Shown here: positions 51,490 through 59,884 of the stretch, in pieces | Layout of the letters: each line of letters starts with the position of its first letter | Numbering within the stretch: the stretch's first letter is position 1 | Assembly (NCBI GenBank): GCA_002441125.1 | Contig: DJVI01000015.1 | Span: forward strand, 62,001-126,000 | Length of the DNA stretch: 64,000 nucleotides | From: Caldifarciminota bacterium UBA6260 | Lineage (GTDB): Bacteria; Hydrothermota; 32-111 | Reading direction: 5' to 3' | The notes under the pieces: model-generated | What the model was told of the DNA's origin: nothing | The model's database searches: none | Seen by the model: the letters and a program-made list of their open reading frames with translations, nothing else | Made by a program: the position numbers and the translations under genes

Positions 51490-54400
51490 TTTCTTCAATC
51501 TCCTTCCAAGTGTATTCGATAGGCAAAGCACTTAAAGGATGTGCATAGAAGCCATGTACTTTTTCACTGATAGCGATCTGTTTATAGTTATGAGTTAAAA
51601 ATACCCAGGGAGCATCATCTACTATAATTTTTTCAATATCCTGATAAAGTTTGTTTCTCTCTTCAAAGTTTGTAGTCATTCTCGCTTTCAAAATAAGATT
51701 ATCAACCTCTCTGTTTGAATAGAATGAGTTGTTACCACCATCTCCAAAACTCTCACTATGGAAAAGTGGATAAAGGAAATTGTCTGGTTCACCTGTATCA
51801 CCAGCCCATCCCATCATAAAAAGATCACATTTACCAGAATGCATCCTATCTAAAAGTTCAACCCACTTCAAAGGTACTATTTTTATTTTTATACCTATCT
51901 GTTGCCACATATCCTGTAAGAGTTCAGCCCTCTTCAAAACCCTTTCAGAATTTGAACATATCATCTCAAAATGGTGTTTTATACCGTCAGAAAAACCTGC
52001 CTTTATCATAAGTTCTTTTGCTTTTGATATGTTATAAGGATAACCTTCTTGCGATTTATTGTAACATTGGAGTGATGGTGGAAAAACTCCCTTGGAGATT
52101 ATACCGAGCCCGAACATAGTTTCGTTTATATACCTCGATTTATCTGTAGCATAGTTTATCGCTTTTCTGACTTCTTTTGTAAGTGTGATCTCGTTTTTCC
52201 TTGAAAAGTTGAAGCCAACATATTGGACATCCAAGGAAGGAATAGTTAAAACTTTTATATCCAATCTGTTCAATTTTTTTAGTTTTTCAAGGTCCTCAGC
52301 GTTGACTGAACAATAATCAATATTTTTTGAAAGTAGTTCCTCAAATTCATCCTCTTCCCTTTTAATTTTAATTTCAACATTCTCTACAAAAGGTTCACCA
52401 CCAAAATAATGTTTGTTTGATTCCATTAAAATTCTTTCGTCATCAACATATTTCATAACGAAAGGTCCACAACCTATACAGTTATTTTTCATCTTCTCAT
52501 CTGAAAATTTAACCATATCCTTTTTAATTATGGAAAGAGATATAACAGCAAGGTTTGAAAGGAAAGGAATATATGGATAATCTAAAACGAACTTAACGGT
52601 ATGGTCATCTATAACCTCTATACCTTCAACATCCCTTGCTCTCCTCTTTATATAGTTCTGTGCTCCTTTTATCATGTTAACGAAAGAAGAGTTTGGAGTC
52701 AAAAGGACATTTTTAAAACTCTCTTTTACATCCTCTGCTGTAACTGGAGTGCCATCATGGAAATAAGCGTTCTCCCTTAAGAAAAAAATCCATTCTGTTG
52801 CATCTGAGTTTATATGCCAATATTTTGCAAGTGCTGGAACAACATTGGTATCCTTTCCGAATTTTACAAGACCTGAATGTATCTGTTGTAAAATTGTGTT
52901 ACTCGTAGAATCACCAACAAGTGCAGGATGCCAATGAACAGGAAGATTGTTCATTATAAACTTGAATCTGTTCTTCTCTGGATTCCTTTTAATTATAAAT
53001 TTTTGTGAAATAGTATCCTGTATACCTCTTAACATCTTCAAAGAATCATCACTTTTTAAAATATCGTTTTTAAAAATCTTGTTTAGTTCTTCAGCCATCT
53101 GGTTTATTTTTTCAGATTTCGCTATTATATTTTTGTAAAGTTTTACTATATCATCCTTTAATTTTTCCTGCTGGGTGATAGAGTCGTATATCTCTTTTAA
53201 AAGATTTTTAAAATTCTCAGCTGAATCTTTTACATCGTTCACAACTTTACTACTCGTTTCTATTGAAAAGATTATCTTTTTAGCAGAATCGAGTTCTTTA
53301 TCGACAATATTCAAAACATCCAAAAGAAGATTTTCCATATTCTTCACTATATTTTTTATCTCCAAAGAAGCGTCTGTGGCTTTTTTGATCAATTCCTTTG
53401 TTTGTGAAACTATAACCGCAAGATTCTGTTGATATTTGCCAGATCTTGCAGCCTCAATCGAAGCATAAAGTGAAAGCAGCCTTGTCTGTTCTGACAATTC
53501 TTTCAACTCAATACTGGTTTCAAAGATGAGTTTCAAATTTATCGATATATCGTTGAAATCATCTTTAAGGTTTAAAATCATATTGAGAGTTTTCTCTATT
53601 TCACTTTTAACATTGATAATACTTGTTGAGAACTCGTTAACAGCCCCAAGTAGCAGATTCAGATTATCCTCTATCTCACCAACATTTTTGATCATAAGTT
53701 GTTCGCTCTCTTCTATAGATTCTATAGCTTGGAAATAGTTCTTAACAACTTTTGATTGTTCCTCATTCCTCTCGATAAAATCCCTTATAACACTCATGGT
53801 CTGATCTATGATATTCTTACTGTTTTCAAGAGTTATCTCTATCTTTTTGAACATCTTCAACTCTGTAGATATTGAATTATCTATAGATTTTTTTCCGTAT
53901 ATAAGATCGGAAAGAGGATCAAGTTGTTGCATCAGATTCGACAATCCTATTTTAACATCAGATTGTGTTTTAACCATAGTGAGAAGTTTCTCTGTCGATT
54001 GTAATGAAACATCTACTATATTTTGGACACTCCTGTTAAGATCGTTTATGAGATTTTTGTTTTTATCCTGAATGTTTATATACTCTTTCATCCTATCAGA
54101 TTTGGATACAATATCTAAAAGGTTCATCTGAACATTTTTCAACCTGAAACTCAAAAGATCTATATTTCTTTTTAAAGTGTCTATTTTGTATGAAACATTA
54201 TCAACTGATTCAACAACTTTTTCAGTTTTCACTTTTATATTTTCTATACTTTCAGGAATCCTTTTTGGTAGGTTGAATGTTTTATTTGCGAGAAGAAGCA
54301 TCCTGTCAGCTATAACCTCAAATCCCTTTCCACTCTCTCCAGCATGGTAAGATTTAATACCAGCGTTCCTTGCAGCTGATTCTGTCATCTGCGCTATTCC

Positions 54401-54832
54401 AATTATGATTTCAGTTATCTGTCCTATATGTTTTGAATAATCGTTGAAAGGTTTCACAATATCGAGTATCTTAGAAGAACCACTCGTAAATATGTTCAAC
54501 TGGTTTATAACCTGATCGAATTCTGTAACACTATTTTTAATACTTTCTGTAGAATTTTTCGAATAATCTATTAAAACATCCGCTGCCTCTGAAACTATCT
54601 GTATTGATGCATAGAGTTTATTCCCTCTATCCTCAATTTTTTCTATCTCTTCTATAAGCCCTTTCTCTTCAACTGAAATTGAGGATAGTATAGAATGGGC
54701 ATTCCTGTTTATCTCAAGGAGTTCATCATCTTCTATTTTTATTGTTTTCAAAGCATAGACAAAAGCTGTAGGATCAAACTCCTCTTCTTGGACAACTCCC
54801 TTTCTTTTTAAAAAATTAAAGAAAGAAACCAT
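51479..54832 (-). CDS. Cytoplasmic receptor fusion: double methyl-accepting coil + family 5 solute-binding domain
   Basis: 1117 residues. Residues 1-620 are coiled coil with two MCP hairpin-tip-like regions: about 140-185 (IIGIAQMTESAARNAGIK, then GESGKGFEVIADRM) and 442-485 (LSEQTRLLSLYASIEAARSG). Residues 621-1117 match SBP_bac_5 oligopeptide-binding proteins: ATEWIFFLRENAYFHDGTPVTA, GCGPFVMKYV, KEVRKAINYATDK, DLFMMGWAGDTGEPDNFLYP. There is no signal peptide or membrane helix, so the binding domain should be inside the cell. It overlaps cheW. Likely the sensor for CheA; the ligand is unknown. Confidence 0.88.
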   Translation of the reverse strand: MVSFFNFLKRKGVVQEEEFDPTAFVYALKTIKIEDDELLEINRNAHSILSSISVEEKGLIEEIEKIEDRGNKLYASIQIVSEAADVLIDYSKNSTESIKNSVTEFDQVINQLNIFTSGSSKILDIVKPFNDYSKHIGQITEIIIGIAQMTESAARNAGIKSYHAGESGKGFEVIADRMLLLANKTFNLPKRIPESIENIKVKTEKVVESVDNVSYKIDTLKRNIDLLSFRLKNVQMNLLDIVSKSDRMKEYINIQDKNKNLINDLNRSVQNIVDVSLQSTEKLLTMVKTQSDVKIGLSNLMQQLDPLSDLIYGKKSIDNSISTELKMFKKIEITLENSKNIIDQTMSVIRDFIERNEEQSKVVKNYFQAIESIEESEQLMIKNVGEIEDNLNLLLGAVNEFSTSIINVKSEIEKTLNMILNLKDDFNDISINLKLIFETSIELKELSEQTRLLSLYASIEAARSGKYQQNLAVIVSQTKELIKKATDASLEIKNIVKNMENLLLDVLNIVDKELDSAKKIIFSIETSSKVVNDVKDSAENFKNLLKEIYDSITQQEKLKDDIVKLYKNIIAKSEKINQMAEELNKIFKNDILKSDDSLKMLRGIQDTISQKFIIKRNPEKNRFKFIMNNLPVHWHPALVGDSTSNTILQQIHSGLVKFGKDTNVVPALAKYWHINSDATEWIFFLRENAYFHDGTPVTAEDVKESFKNVLLTPNSSFVNMIKGAQNYIKRRARDVEGIEVIDDHTVKFVLDYPYIPFLSNLAVISLSIIKKDMVKFSDEKMKNNCIGCGPFVMKYVDDERILMESNKHYFGGEPFVENVEIKIKREEDEFEELLSKNIDYCSVNAEDLEKLKKLNRLDIKVLTIPSLDVQYVGFNFSRKNEITLTKEVRKAINYATDKSRYINETMFGLGIISKGVFPPSLQCYNKSQEGYPYNISKAKELMIKAGFSDGIKHHFEMICSNSERVLKRAELLQDMWQQIGIKIKIVPLKWVELLDRMHSGKCDLFMMGWAGDTGEPDNFLYPLFHSESFGDGGNNSFYSNREVDNLILKARMTTNFEERNKLYQDIEKIIVDDAPWVFLTHNYKQIAISEKVHGFYAHPLSALPIEYTWKEIEENGK

Positions 54833-54854
54833 TTTAAGTCCTTTTTAAAAATAA

Positions 54855-54883
54855 AATATATCATAATAATAAAAATAAATCAA
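54855..54883 (-). promoter_or_regulatory. Promoter of the chemotaxis-like operon
   Basis: Minus strand TTGATT (54878-54883), 17-base spacer, TATATT (54855-54860), followed by AAGGA and ATG 54832. A moderate match. Confidence 0.5.
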
Positions 54884-54899
54884 TATGTGATATGGGGAA

Positions 54900-55490
54900 T
54901 CAATCTAAATTCTGTCTCTTTTCAACAGAACATTGGAGTGTGAAATCATCTATATATTCGAAATCTGTACCAAAAGGTATTCCTCTTGCGATAGTTGTTA
55001 TCCTTTCAACCTTATCCTTTAAAAGTTTAGTTAGATATATAGTTGTTGTTTCTCCCTCAGTTGAAGGTGAAAGTGCTATTATCACCTCTTTAATATTTCC
55101 CTTCTCAACTCTTTGTAAAAGTTTATCGAATGAGAGTTTTTCAGGTGTTATCCCATCCAATGGAGAGATAAGTCCCCCAAGAATATGGTAAAGTCCATTG
55201 AACCTTTTTGTCCTTTCAAAAATAAACAGATCCCTCGGCTTTTCAAGAACCATCAAAATATTCTCATCCCTTTTTCCATTGGAACAGATACTACATGGGT
55301 CAGTTTCATCTATACTTCCACATATAGAACAAACCTTCATATTTTCAGAGAGTTCAAGAATCGATTCCGATAACTCTTTCGAAAAATCTTTTCCTTTCGA
55401 GATCAAAAAGAATATAAGTCTTTCAGCTGATTTATCACCAATACCAGGCAGTTCTTTCAAATTTTTTTTCAACCTTTCAAAACTTGTCAT
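54900..55490 (-). CDS. recR: Recombination protein RecR
   Basis: 196 residues. Helix-hairpin-helix LKELPGIGDKSAERL, a four-cysteine zinc site (CSICGSIDETDPCSIC), then a Toprim domain with ENILMVLEKPRD and ALSPSTEGETTTIYL. It loads RecA in the RecFOR gap-repair pathway. It follows ybaB by one base, in the widespread dnaX-ybaB-recR order. Confidence 0.97.
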   Translation of the reverse strand: MTSFERLKKNLKELPGIGDKSAERLIFFLISKGKDFSKELSESILELSENMKVCSICGSIDETDPCSICSNGKRDENILMVLEKPRDLFIFERTKRFNGLYHILGGLISPLDGITPEKLSFDKLLQRVEKGNIKEVIIALSPSTEGETTTIYLTKLLKDKVERITTIARGIPFGTDFEYIDDFTLQCSVEKRQNLD

Positions 55491-55491
55491 A

Positions 55492-55806
55492 TCAAAACCC
55501 TAAATTACCAGGCAGCTGAAAACCGCCTGTCAACTTTCCCATCTCTTCTTTGTTCAGTTGATCAACTTTGTTTTTAGCTTCGTTGAAAGCTGATTTTAAA
55601 AGATCCACAACTATGTTTGGATCCTCATTTTTTAGAATCTCTTCAGATATTTTTATATCTACAACATCATACTTACCATTCATCTTTACTGTAACCATAC
55701 CACCACCAACACTAACATCTATTATAGTTTCTTTCAATTTTTCATCCATCTCTTCCATCATCTTTTGCATCTGTTGTGCCTGTTTCATAAGTTTTTTCAT
55801 GTCCAT
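55492..55806 (-). CDS. YbaB/EbfC family nucleoid-associated protein
   Basis: 104 residues. The Met/Gln-rich N-terminal helix MKKLMKQAQQMQKMMEEM, then VTVKMNGKYDVVDIKIS, are typical of this DNA-binding dimer, which often shares an operon with dnaX and recR. It begins 9 bases after dnaX ends. Confidence 0.95.
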   Translation of the reverse strand: MDMKKLMKQAQQMQKMMEEMDEKLKETIIDVSVGGGMVTVKMNGKYDVVDIKISEEILKNEDPNIVVDLLKSAFNEAKNKVDQLNKEEMGKLTGGFQLPGNLGF

Positions 55807-55815
55807 AATTCCTCC

Positions 55816-57351
55816 TCAGTGAACTATCTCTCCATCGAACCTTTCAATTATTTTTAAGACATTTTCATTCTTTTCAAGACCATTGTTAATAATCTTGTTA
55901 TCATCTTTTACATTTTTAAAAAAAAGAATTTCAAGATTTATTTTTTCGTTAAAATCTTTTATAAGATTTTTTATTTTATCCTCTTTTAAAACATATTCTA
56001 AAGAGTCGGGAAAAGAAATTTTAATATAATCTTTTTTCCTTTCAAGAAGATCACCATTTTCAAGTGCCGTTCCAACAACTGGATCTTTTCTTTTGCAAAA
56101 CTCTATGAATTTTTCAAATACGAGATTCTCTTTCTCATCATCTTTTTTTTCTTCAACTTTTGTTTCTACCTTTTCTATCCTTTCATCGATTTTTTTTTCA
56201 ACTATTTTTTTTTCTGTAAACTTTTTTTCGTTAAGAAGTCTTATTATCTCATCAATATCCCTTCCATCTATCATGAACGGAATCCTTGCAAGTTGATTCT
56301 CAACAACCATCTTTCTGTTTGAAGCGAACTTCAACTTGTTCGATAGTTCTATTAACTCTCTCGTTATCTGGTTTAAAGTAGTGTTGGAAAAATGTTTCGA
56401 TTGCTCTTTCGCTTTTTCAAAGATTTCAGGATGTAGGGATGATATTTCATCTGTTGTTATATCATTTTTAAGAAGTGTAAGGTAGTGAAAATAGTTCGCG
56501 AACTCCGATACGAAAGTCTCTATATCAAAACCTTTCATCAAAAGTTCTTCAAAACTCTCTATTATTCCTTTCAAATCTTTTTCAATAACCTTTTGAACAA
56601 GTTTTACAAAAAAGTATGTATCCAAACGACCAAAGATAGAATTCACATCATCGTAGGTTATCTTTTTATGCATCAGTGCTATCTGATCAAGCATTGAGAG
56701 AGCATCCCTCATTCCTCCATCAGCCATCTGGGCTATAAGGTTTAGCCCTTCCAGTTCATATTCTATGTTTTGGTCCTTACAAATAATTTTCAGCTGCTTT
56801 ACAATTTCAACTATAGGTAACCTTTTAAAATCGAATCTCTGACATCTTGAAAGAATTGTTGGAATAACATTGAAAGGTTCAGTTGTGCAGAAAATGAATT
56901 TTACATGCTCTGGAGGTTCTTCGAGTATCTTCAAAAGAGCGTTGAAAGCCTCCTTTGTCAACATATGAACTTCATCTATTATGAAAACCTTATTCTTTGC
57001 TGAAATTGCAACATACCCTGCCTTATCTCTAAGATCTCTTATTTCATCTATTCCCCTATTTGATGCTCCATCTATCTCAACAACATCGACATCTCTTCCC
57101 TCCATTATATCCCTGCAAGATTTACATTTAAGACATGGTTCTCCATCCTCAACATTCTCACAGTTTAGAGCCATAGCCAAAATTCTTGCTGTTGATGTTT
57201 TTCCGACACCTCTTGGACCAGAGAAAAGTAAAGCGTGTGGAATCCTGTTATTTTTAACAGCATTCTTTAAAACTTTTACTATATGATCCTGACCAATAAC
57301 ATCTTCAAATCTCTGAGGTCTATATTTTCTGGCAAAAACTATATAAGACAT
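55816..57351 (-). CDS. dnaX: DNA polymerase III tau (and probably gamma) subunit
   Basis: 511 residues. AAA+ domain with Walker A FSGPRGVGKTSTARI, a four-Cys zinc module (CENVEDGEPCLKCKSC), Walker B VFIIDEVHML and sensor TTEPFNVIPTILSRCQRF; the oligomerisation domain ends near 370. A Lys/Glu linker then holds two A9 runs (codons 380-388), and the tau-specific tail follows. It forms the clamp-loader motor and, as tau, tethers polymerases. Slippage in either run would give a 382-391-residue gamma-like form. SRP RNA lies directly upstream. Confidence 0.96.
   Translation of the reverse strand: MSYIVFARKYRPQRFEDVIGQDHIVKVLKNAVKNNRIPHALLFSGPRGVGKTSTARILAMALNCENVEDGEPCLKCKSCRDIMEGRDVDVVEIDGASNRGIDEIRDLRDKAGYVAISAKNKVFIIDEVHMLTKEAFNALLKILEEPPEHVKFIFCTTEPFNVIPTILSRCQRFDFKRLPIVEIVKQLKIICKDQNIEYELEGLNLIAQMADGGMRDALSMLDQIALMHKKITYDDVNSIFGRLDTYFFVKLVQKVIEKDLKGIIESFEELLMKGFDIETFVSEFANYFHYLTLLKNDITTDEISSLHPEIFEKAKEQSKHFSNTTLNQITRELIELSNKLKFASNRKMVVENQLARIPFMIDGRDIDEIIRLLNEKKFTEKKIVEKKIDERIEKVETKVEEKKDDEKENLVFEKFIEFCKRKDPVVGTALENGDLLERKKDYIKISFPDSLEYVLKEDKIKNLIKDFNEKINLEILFFKNVKDDNKIINNGLEKNENVLKIIERFDGEIVH
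56190..56213 (-). promoter_or_regulatory. Tandem A9 slippery runs in dnaX
   Basis: On the coding strand two runs of nine A (56205-56213 and 56190-56198) are separated by TAGTTG. After the first run, -1 gives TAG at once and +1 gives TGA two codons on. After the second, +1 gives TGA after two codons and -1 gives TAG after four. Every single slip therefore truncates at 382-391 residues. Confidence 0.65.
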
Positions 57352-57369
57352 ATATTTTCCTTTTTTTCA

Positions 57370-57442
57370 GGCGGCGGAGACAGAGGGCTTTTACTGCTGC
57401 TTCCTTTCGGATCTGACAGGGTTCAAGACATATCTCCCCGCC
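57370..57442 (-). ncRNA. ffs: Small bacterial SRP RNA (4.5S-like)
   Basis: About 73 bases. The conserved apical hairpin reads GTCAGATCC, a GAAA loop, then GGAAGCAGC, the Ffh-binding motif. The terminal helix pairs GGCGGGGAGA with TCTCC-GCCGCC (one bulged G). It guides co-translational membrane targeting. The 5' end falls six to seven bases after a good promoter; the 3' end is less certain, as dnaX starts 18 bases on without a terminator. Confidence 0.92.
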
Positions 57443-57448
57443 ATTTTT

Positions 57449-57476
57449 ATAATACCATTTATAAAACTATTTTCAA
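57449..57476 (-). promoter_or_regulatory. Promoter of SRP RNA and dnaX-ybaB-recR
   Basis: Minus strand TTGAAA (57471-57476), 16-base spacer, TATTAT (57449-57454). The start falls at the first G of the RNA helix. Confidence 0.65.
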
Positions 57477-57482
57477 GATGAA

Positions 57483-58475
57483 TCATTTTTTGTTTTTCCT
57501 CTGTGCCCTTATATGCTCTTTGTATGTTTTTGTGAAGGTGTGGGTTCCATCACCATTTGATACATAAAAGAGAAAATCATGTTTTTCTGGGTTCAAGGAA
57601 GCATCTATGGAAACTTTTCCAGGTGAACATATTGGAGTTGGAGGGAGTCCGGGATTTTTGTAAGTATTGTATGGAGAGTTTATCTCAAGATCTTTATAGG
57701 ATAATATTCCACCTTCCCTTCCGAGTGCATAAAAAACTGTTGCACAACATTGAAGGTTCATCCCTTTTTTTAACCTGTTGTAATAAACACCGGAAATTGT
57801 ATACTTTTCATCATCCAATTTTGCTTCCTTCTCTATTATTGATGCTAAAATAATATATGAGTACCTCGTAAAATTCAGATCATTTTTTTTAAAAATAGTT
57901 TCAGGATACTTCTCCTCAAAAAGTTTCAACATCTTCAGAACGATCTCCTTTGCCCCCATATCATCAGTAAAATAGTATGTTTCAGGGAGAAGGAAACCTT
58001 CACAATTTTTTCCTTCTATTCCATACTTTTTTAAGATCTCTTTGGATGAACATATCGAGAAAAACTCAAATGAATCTATATCGAGCTCTTCCTTCAACCT
58101 TCTAAAAATCTGTTTTAAAGTGAATCCTTCAGGTATAACGATCTTCTTTTGCAGAACTTTTCCTTTATAGATCTTGTTGAAAACAGAAAACTCATCCTGA
58201 TCCTTCTCGAGAAGATAAACACCAGCCTTCAACTTCCTATCGGCATTAAAAACTTTTACAAAAAATTTAAAAAGTTTTGGATTTTTTATTACGCTGCTAT
58301 CGATAAGAACTTTTTCAATATCTTTAAAACTCATCCCATTCTCTATTTCGATCTTAAAATGCTCTTTTGGAGTCATATCCTTGTCAACTTTAAAATTATT
58401 ATAATTCAACTTTATTAAGATAACGGAAAAAATTATCAAAAGTAAAAAACCAAGATATTTACTTTTCCCTTTCAA
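57483..58475 (-). CDS. mltG: Endolytic murein transglycosylase MltG
   Basis: 330 residues. An N-terminal membrane anchor (YLGFLLLIIFSVILIKL), a LysM-like region, then the YceG domain with the catalytic Glu in LASIIEKEA, followed by ISGVYYNRLKKGMNLQ. It cuts nascent glycan strands to end synthesis. Oddity: after LQ the usual S-D-P is replaced by CCA, while the following TVFYALG is kept. Otherwise the length is normal. Overlaps ruvX by 17 bases. Confidence 0.93.
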   Translation of the reverse strand: MKGKSKYLGFLLLIIFSVILIKLNYNNFKVDKDMTPKEHFKIEIENGMSFKDIEKVLIDSSVIKNPKLFKFFVKVFNADRKLKAGVYLLEKDQDEFSVFNKIYKGKVLQKKIVIPEGFTLKQIFRRLKEELDIDSFEFFSICSSKEILKKYGIEGKNCEGFLLPETYYFTDDMGAKEIVLKMLKLFEEKYPETIFKKNDLNFTRYSYIILASIIEKEAKLDDEKYTISGVYYNRLKKGMNLQCCATVFYALGREGGILSYKDLEINSPYNTYKNPGLPPTPICSPGKVSIDASLNPEKHDFLFYVSNGDGTHTFTKTYKEHIRAQRKNKK

Positions 58476-58857
58476 AATTCAAATACTCCTTCATAATTAT
58501 CATCGCCGATATAGAATCAACGATTTCCTCTTTTTTTTCTTTCAATCCACTCTCTCTTATCAACCTTTCAGATTCTTTGGTTGTTAACCTTTCGTTGAAA
58601 AAAATTTTATCTACTCCACAAATATTCATTTTTCCAACAAGATCCTTTACCCAAAGAGACATTTCATTATCTTTTCCATCTTTATCGAGAGGAACACCAA
58701 ATATTATTTGTTCAATATTGTAATCCAAGATATACTGTTTTAAAACTTTTTCAAGTTCGTAAGTTTTTATTGCCTTTTGGGGTAAAATTATACCATCTAA
58801 ACAAAGACATATACCTGTTCTTTTCTTTCCTATATCAACAGATAAAAGGTTTGACAT
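58459..58857 (-). CDS. ruvX: Putative pre-16S rRNA nuclease / Holliday junction resolvase RuvX (YqgF)
   Basis: 132 residues from ATG 58857. RNase H-like fold: LLSVDIGKKRTGI holds the first catalytic Asp, IIFGVPLDKDGK follows, and FFNERLTTKES plus VDSISAMIIMKEYL provide the other acidic residues. The family matures 16S rRNA ends. An in-frame TTG at 58866 is an alternative start; neither has a strong ribosome site. It overlaps the glycosyltransferase gene by 23 bases. Confidence 0.93.
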   Translation of the reverse strand: MSNLLSVDIGKKRTGICLCLDGIILPQKAIKTYELEKVLKQYILDYNIEQIIFGVPLDKDGKDNEMSLWVKDLVGKMNICGVDKIFFNERLTTKESERLIRESGLKEKKEEIVDSISAMIIMKEYLNFEREK

Positions 58858-59881
58858 ACTCTTCAATTATCCCAATTAAAATTTTTAAAATCTCAAATCT
58901 TGAAAAACTTCTTGCCTTTCTGTTTCCAAGTTCTGAAATTTCGTAAAGTTTTTCTCTCTTTTCAAAAAGTTGATTTAAATTTTTTATTATTTCATCCTTA
59001 TCATAATCAACTATTATGGCGCTGCCTTTATAGTTTTTTTCTATATCAAAACTTTTGGTAGAAATAACAACACATTTCGAAGCCATGGCTTCGAGTATAG
59101 TTCTTCCCTGCTGCTCTTTCCAAGAAGGTGTATCCTTGGATAGATTTAAAAATATATCAACATCCTTATAAAAATCTTTCATTTTCTCATGCTCAACGAA
59201 TCCTAAAAACTGATATTCTATTTTTGAGCTTTTCAGAAAATCTATAAGAAACTTTTCATATCTCCCTTTACCTGCTATTTTAATTTTGAAATCAAATTTC
59301 AAATTTTTCAAAAGTTCGATTAAAAGAGTAACCCCCTTGCTCTCTTCCAACCTTCCCGCGAAACCTAATGTCAATTTATCATTTGAAAAATTTTTATCCT
59401 CATTTAAAAAGAAATCGTCAGGAACATGAAGAGGAACCATTTTAGACTCTTTGTTAAAAATCTTTTCAAGAACATCTTTCGAACCTTCTCCTACACCAAC
59501 GAAAAGGTCTACTCTCTTTTTTACAAAACCGTATAAAATGTTCCTGAAAAAATCCCTTTTAAAAATGTTCTGAGCACCTCTTAAAATAGCTTTTTTATAC
59601 CTTACATTTTTTAAAATAAAATATGTCTGTGGAAGATAAGGTTCCTCATCGATCCATAAAAGATCATATTCCTCTTTTTCTTTCAAAAAAGGTATATAAC
59701 CATTTTTTGTAAAGGGAACTTTTAACTTTTTAAATCCGTTCTCATCAAAATATTTTTCTTCAAACTCTCCAATCCATTTTTTTGGATAAATTATCTTCAC
59801 TTCATGCTCTTCCATAAGCATCTGGAAAACTTCCCTATTTTGGGGATTAGAGTGCATATGACCAACAACCAGAATTTTCAT
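58835..59881 (-). CDS. Glycosyltransferase family 4-like
   Basis: 348 residues, GT-B fold. The C-terminal half has LGFAGRLEESKGVTLLIEL and QQGRTILEAMASKCVVIST, with the two Glu of the GT4 nucleotide-sugar site. The N-terminus (ILVVGHMHSNPQNREVF) is typical of acceptor domains in surface-polysaccharide synthesis. No signal peptide. The sugar is not predictable; a GDP-sugar is possible given a GDP-deoxyhexose reductase-like gene five genes upstream in the same operon. Confidence 0.82.
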   Translation of the reverse strand: MKILVVGHMHSNPQNREVFQMLMEEHEVKIIYPKKWIGEFEEKYFDENGFKKLKVPFTKNGYIPFLKEKEEYDLLWIDEEPYLPQTYFILKNVRYKKAILRGAQNIFKRDFFRNILYGFVKKRVDLFVGVGEGSKDVLEKIFNKESKMVPLHVPDDFFLNEDKNFSNDKLTLGFAGRLEESKGVTLLIELLKNLKFDFKIKIAGKGRYEKFLIDFLKSSKIEYQFLGFVEHEKMKDFYKDVDIFLNLSKDTPSWKEQQGRTILEAMASKCVVISTKSFDIEKNYKGSAIIVDYDKDEIIKNLNQLFEKREKLYEISELGNRKARSFSRFEILKILIGIIEEYVKPFIC

Positions 59882-59884
59882 ATT

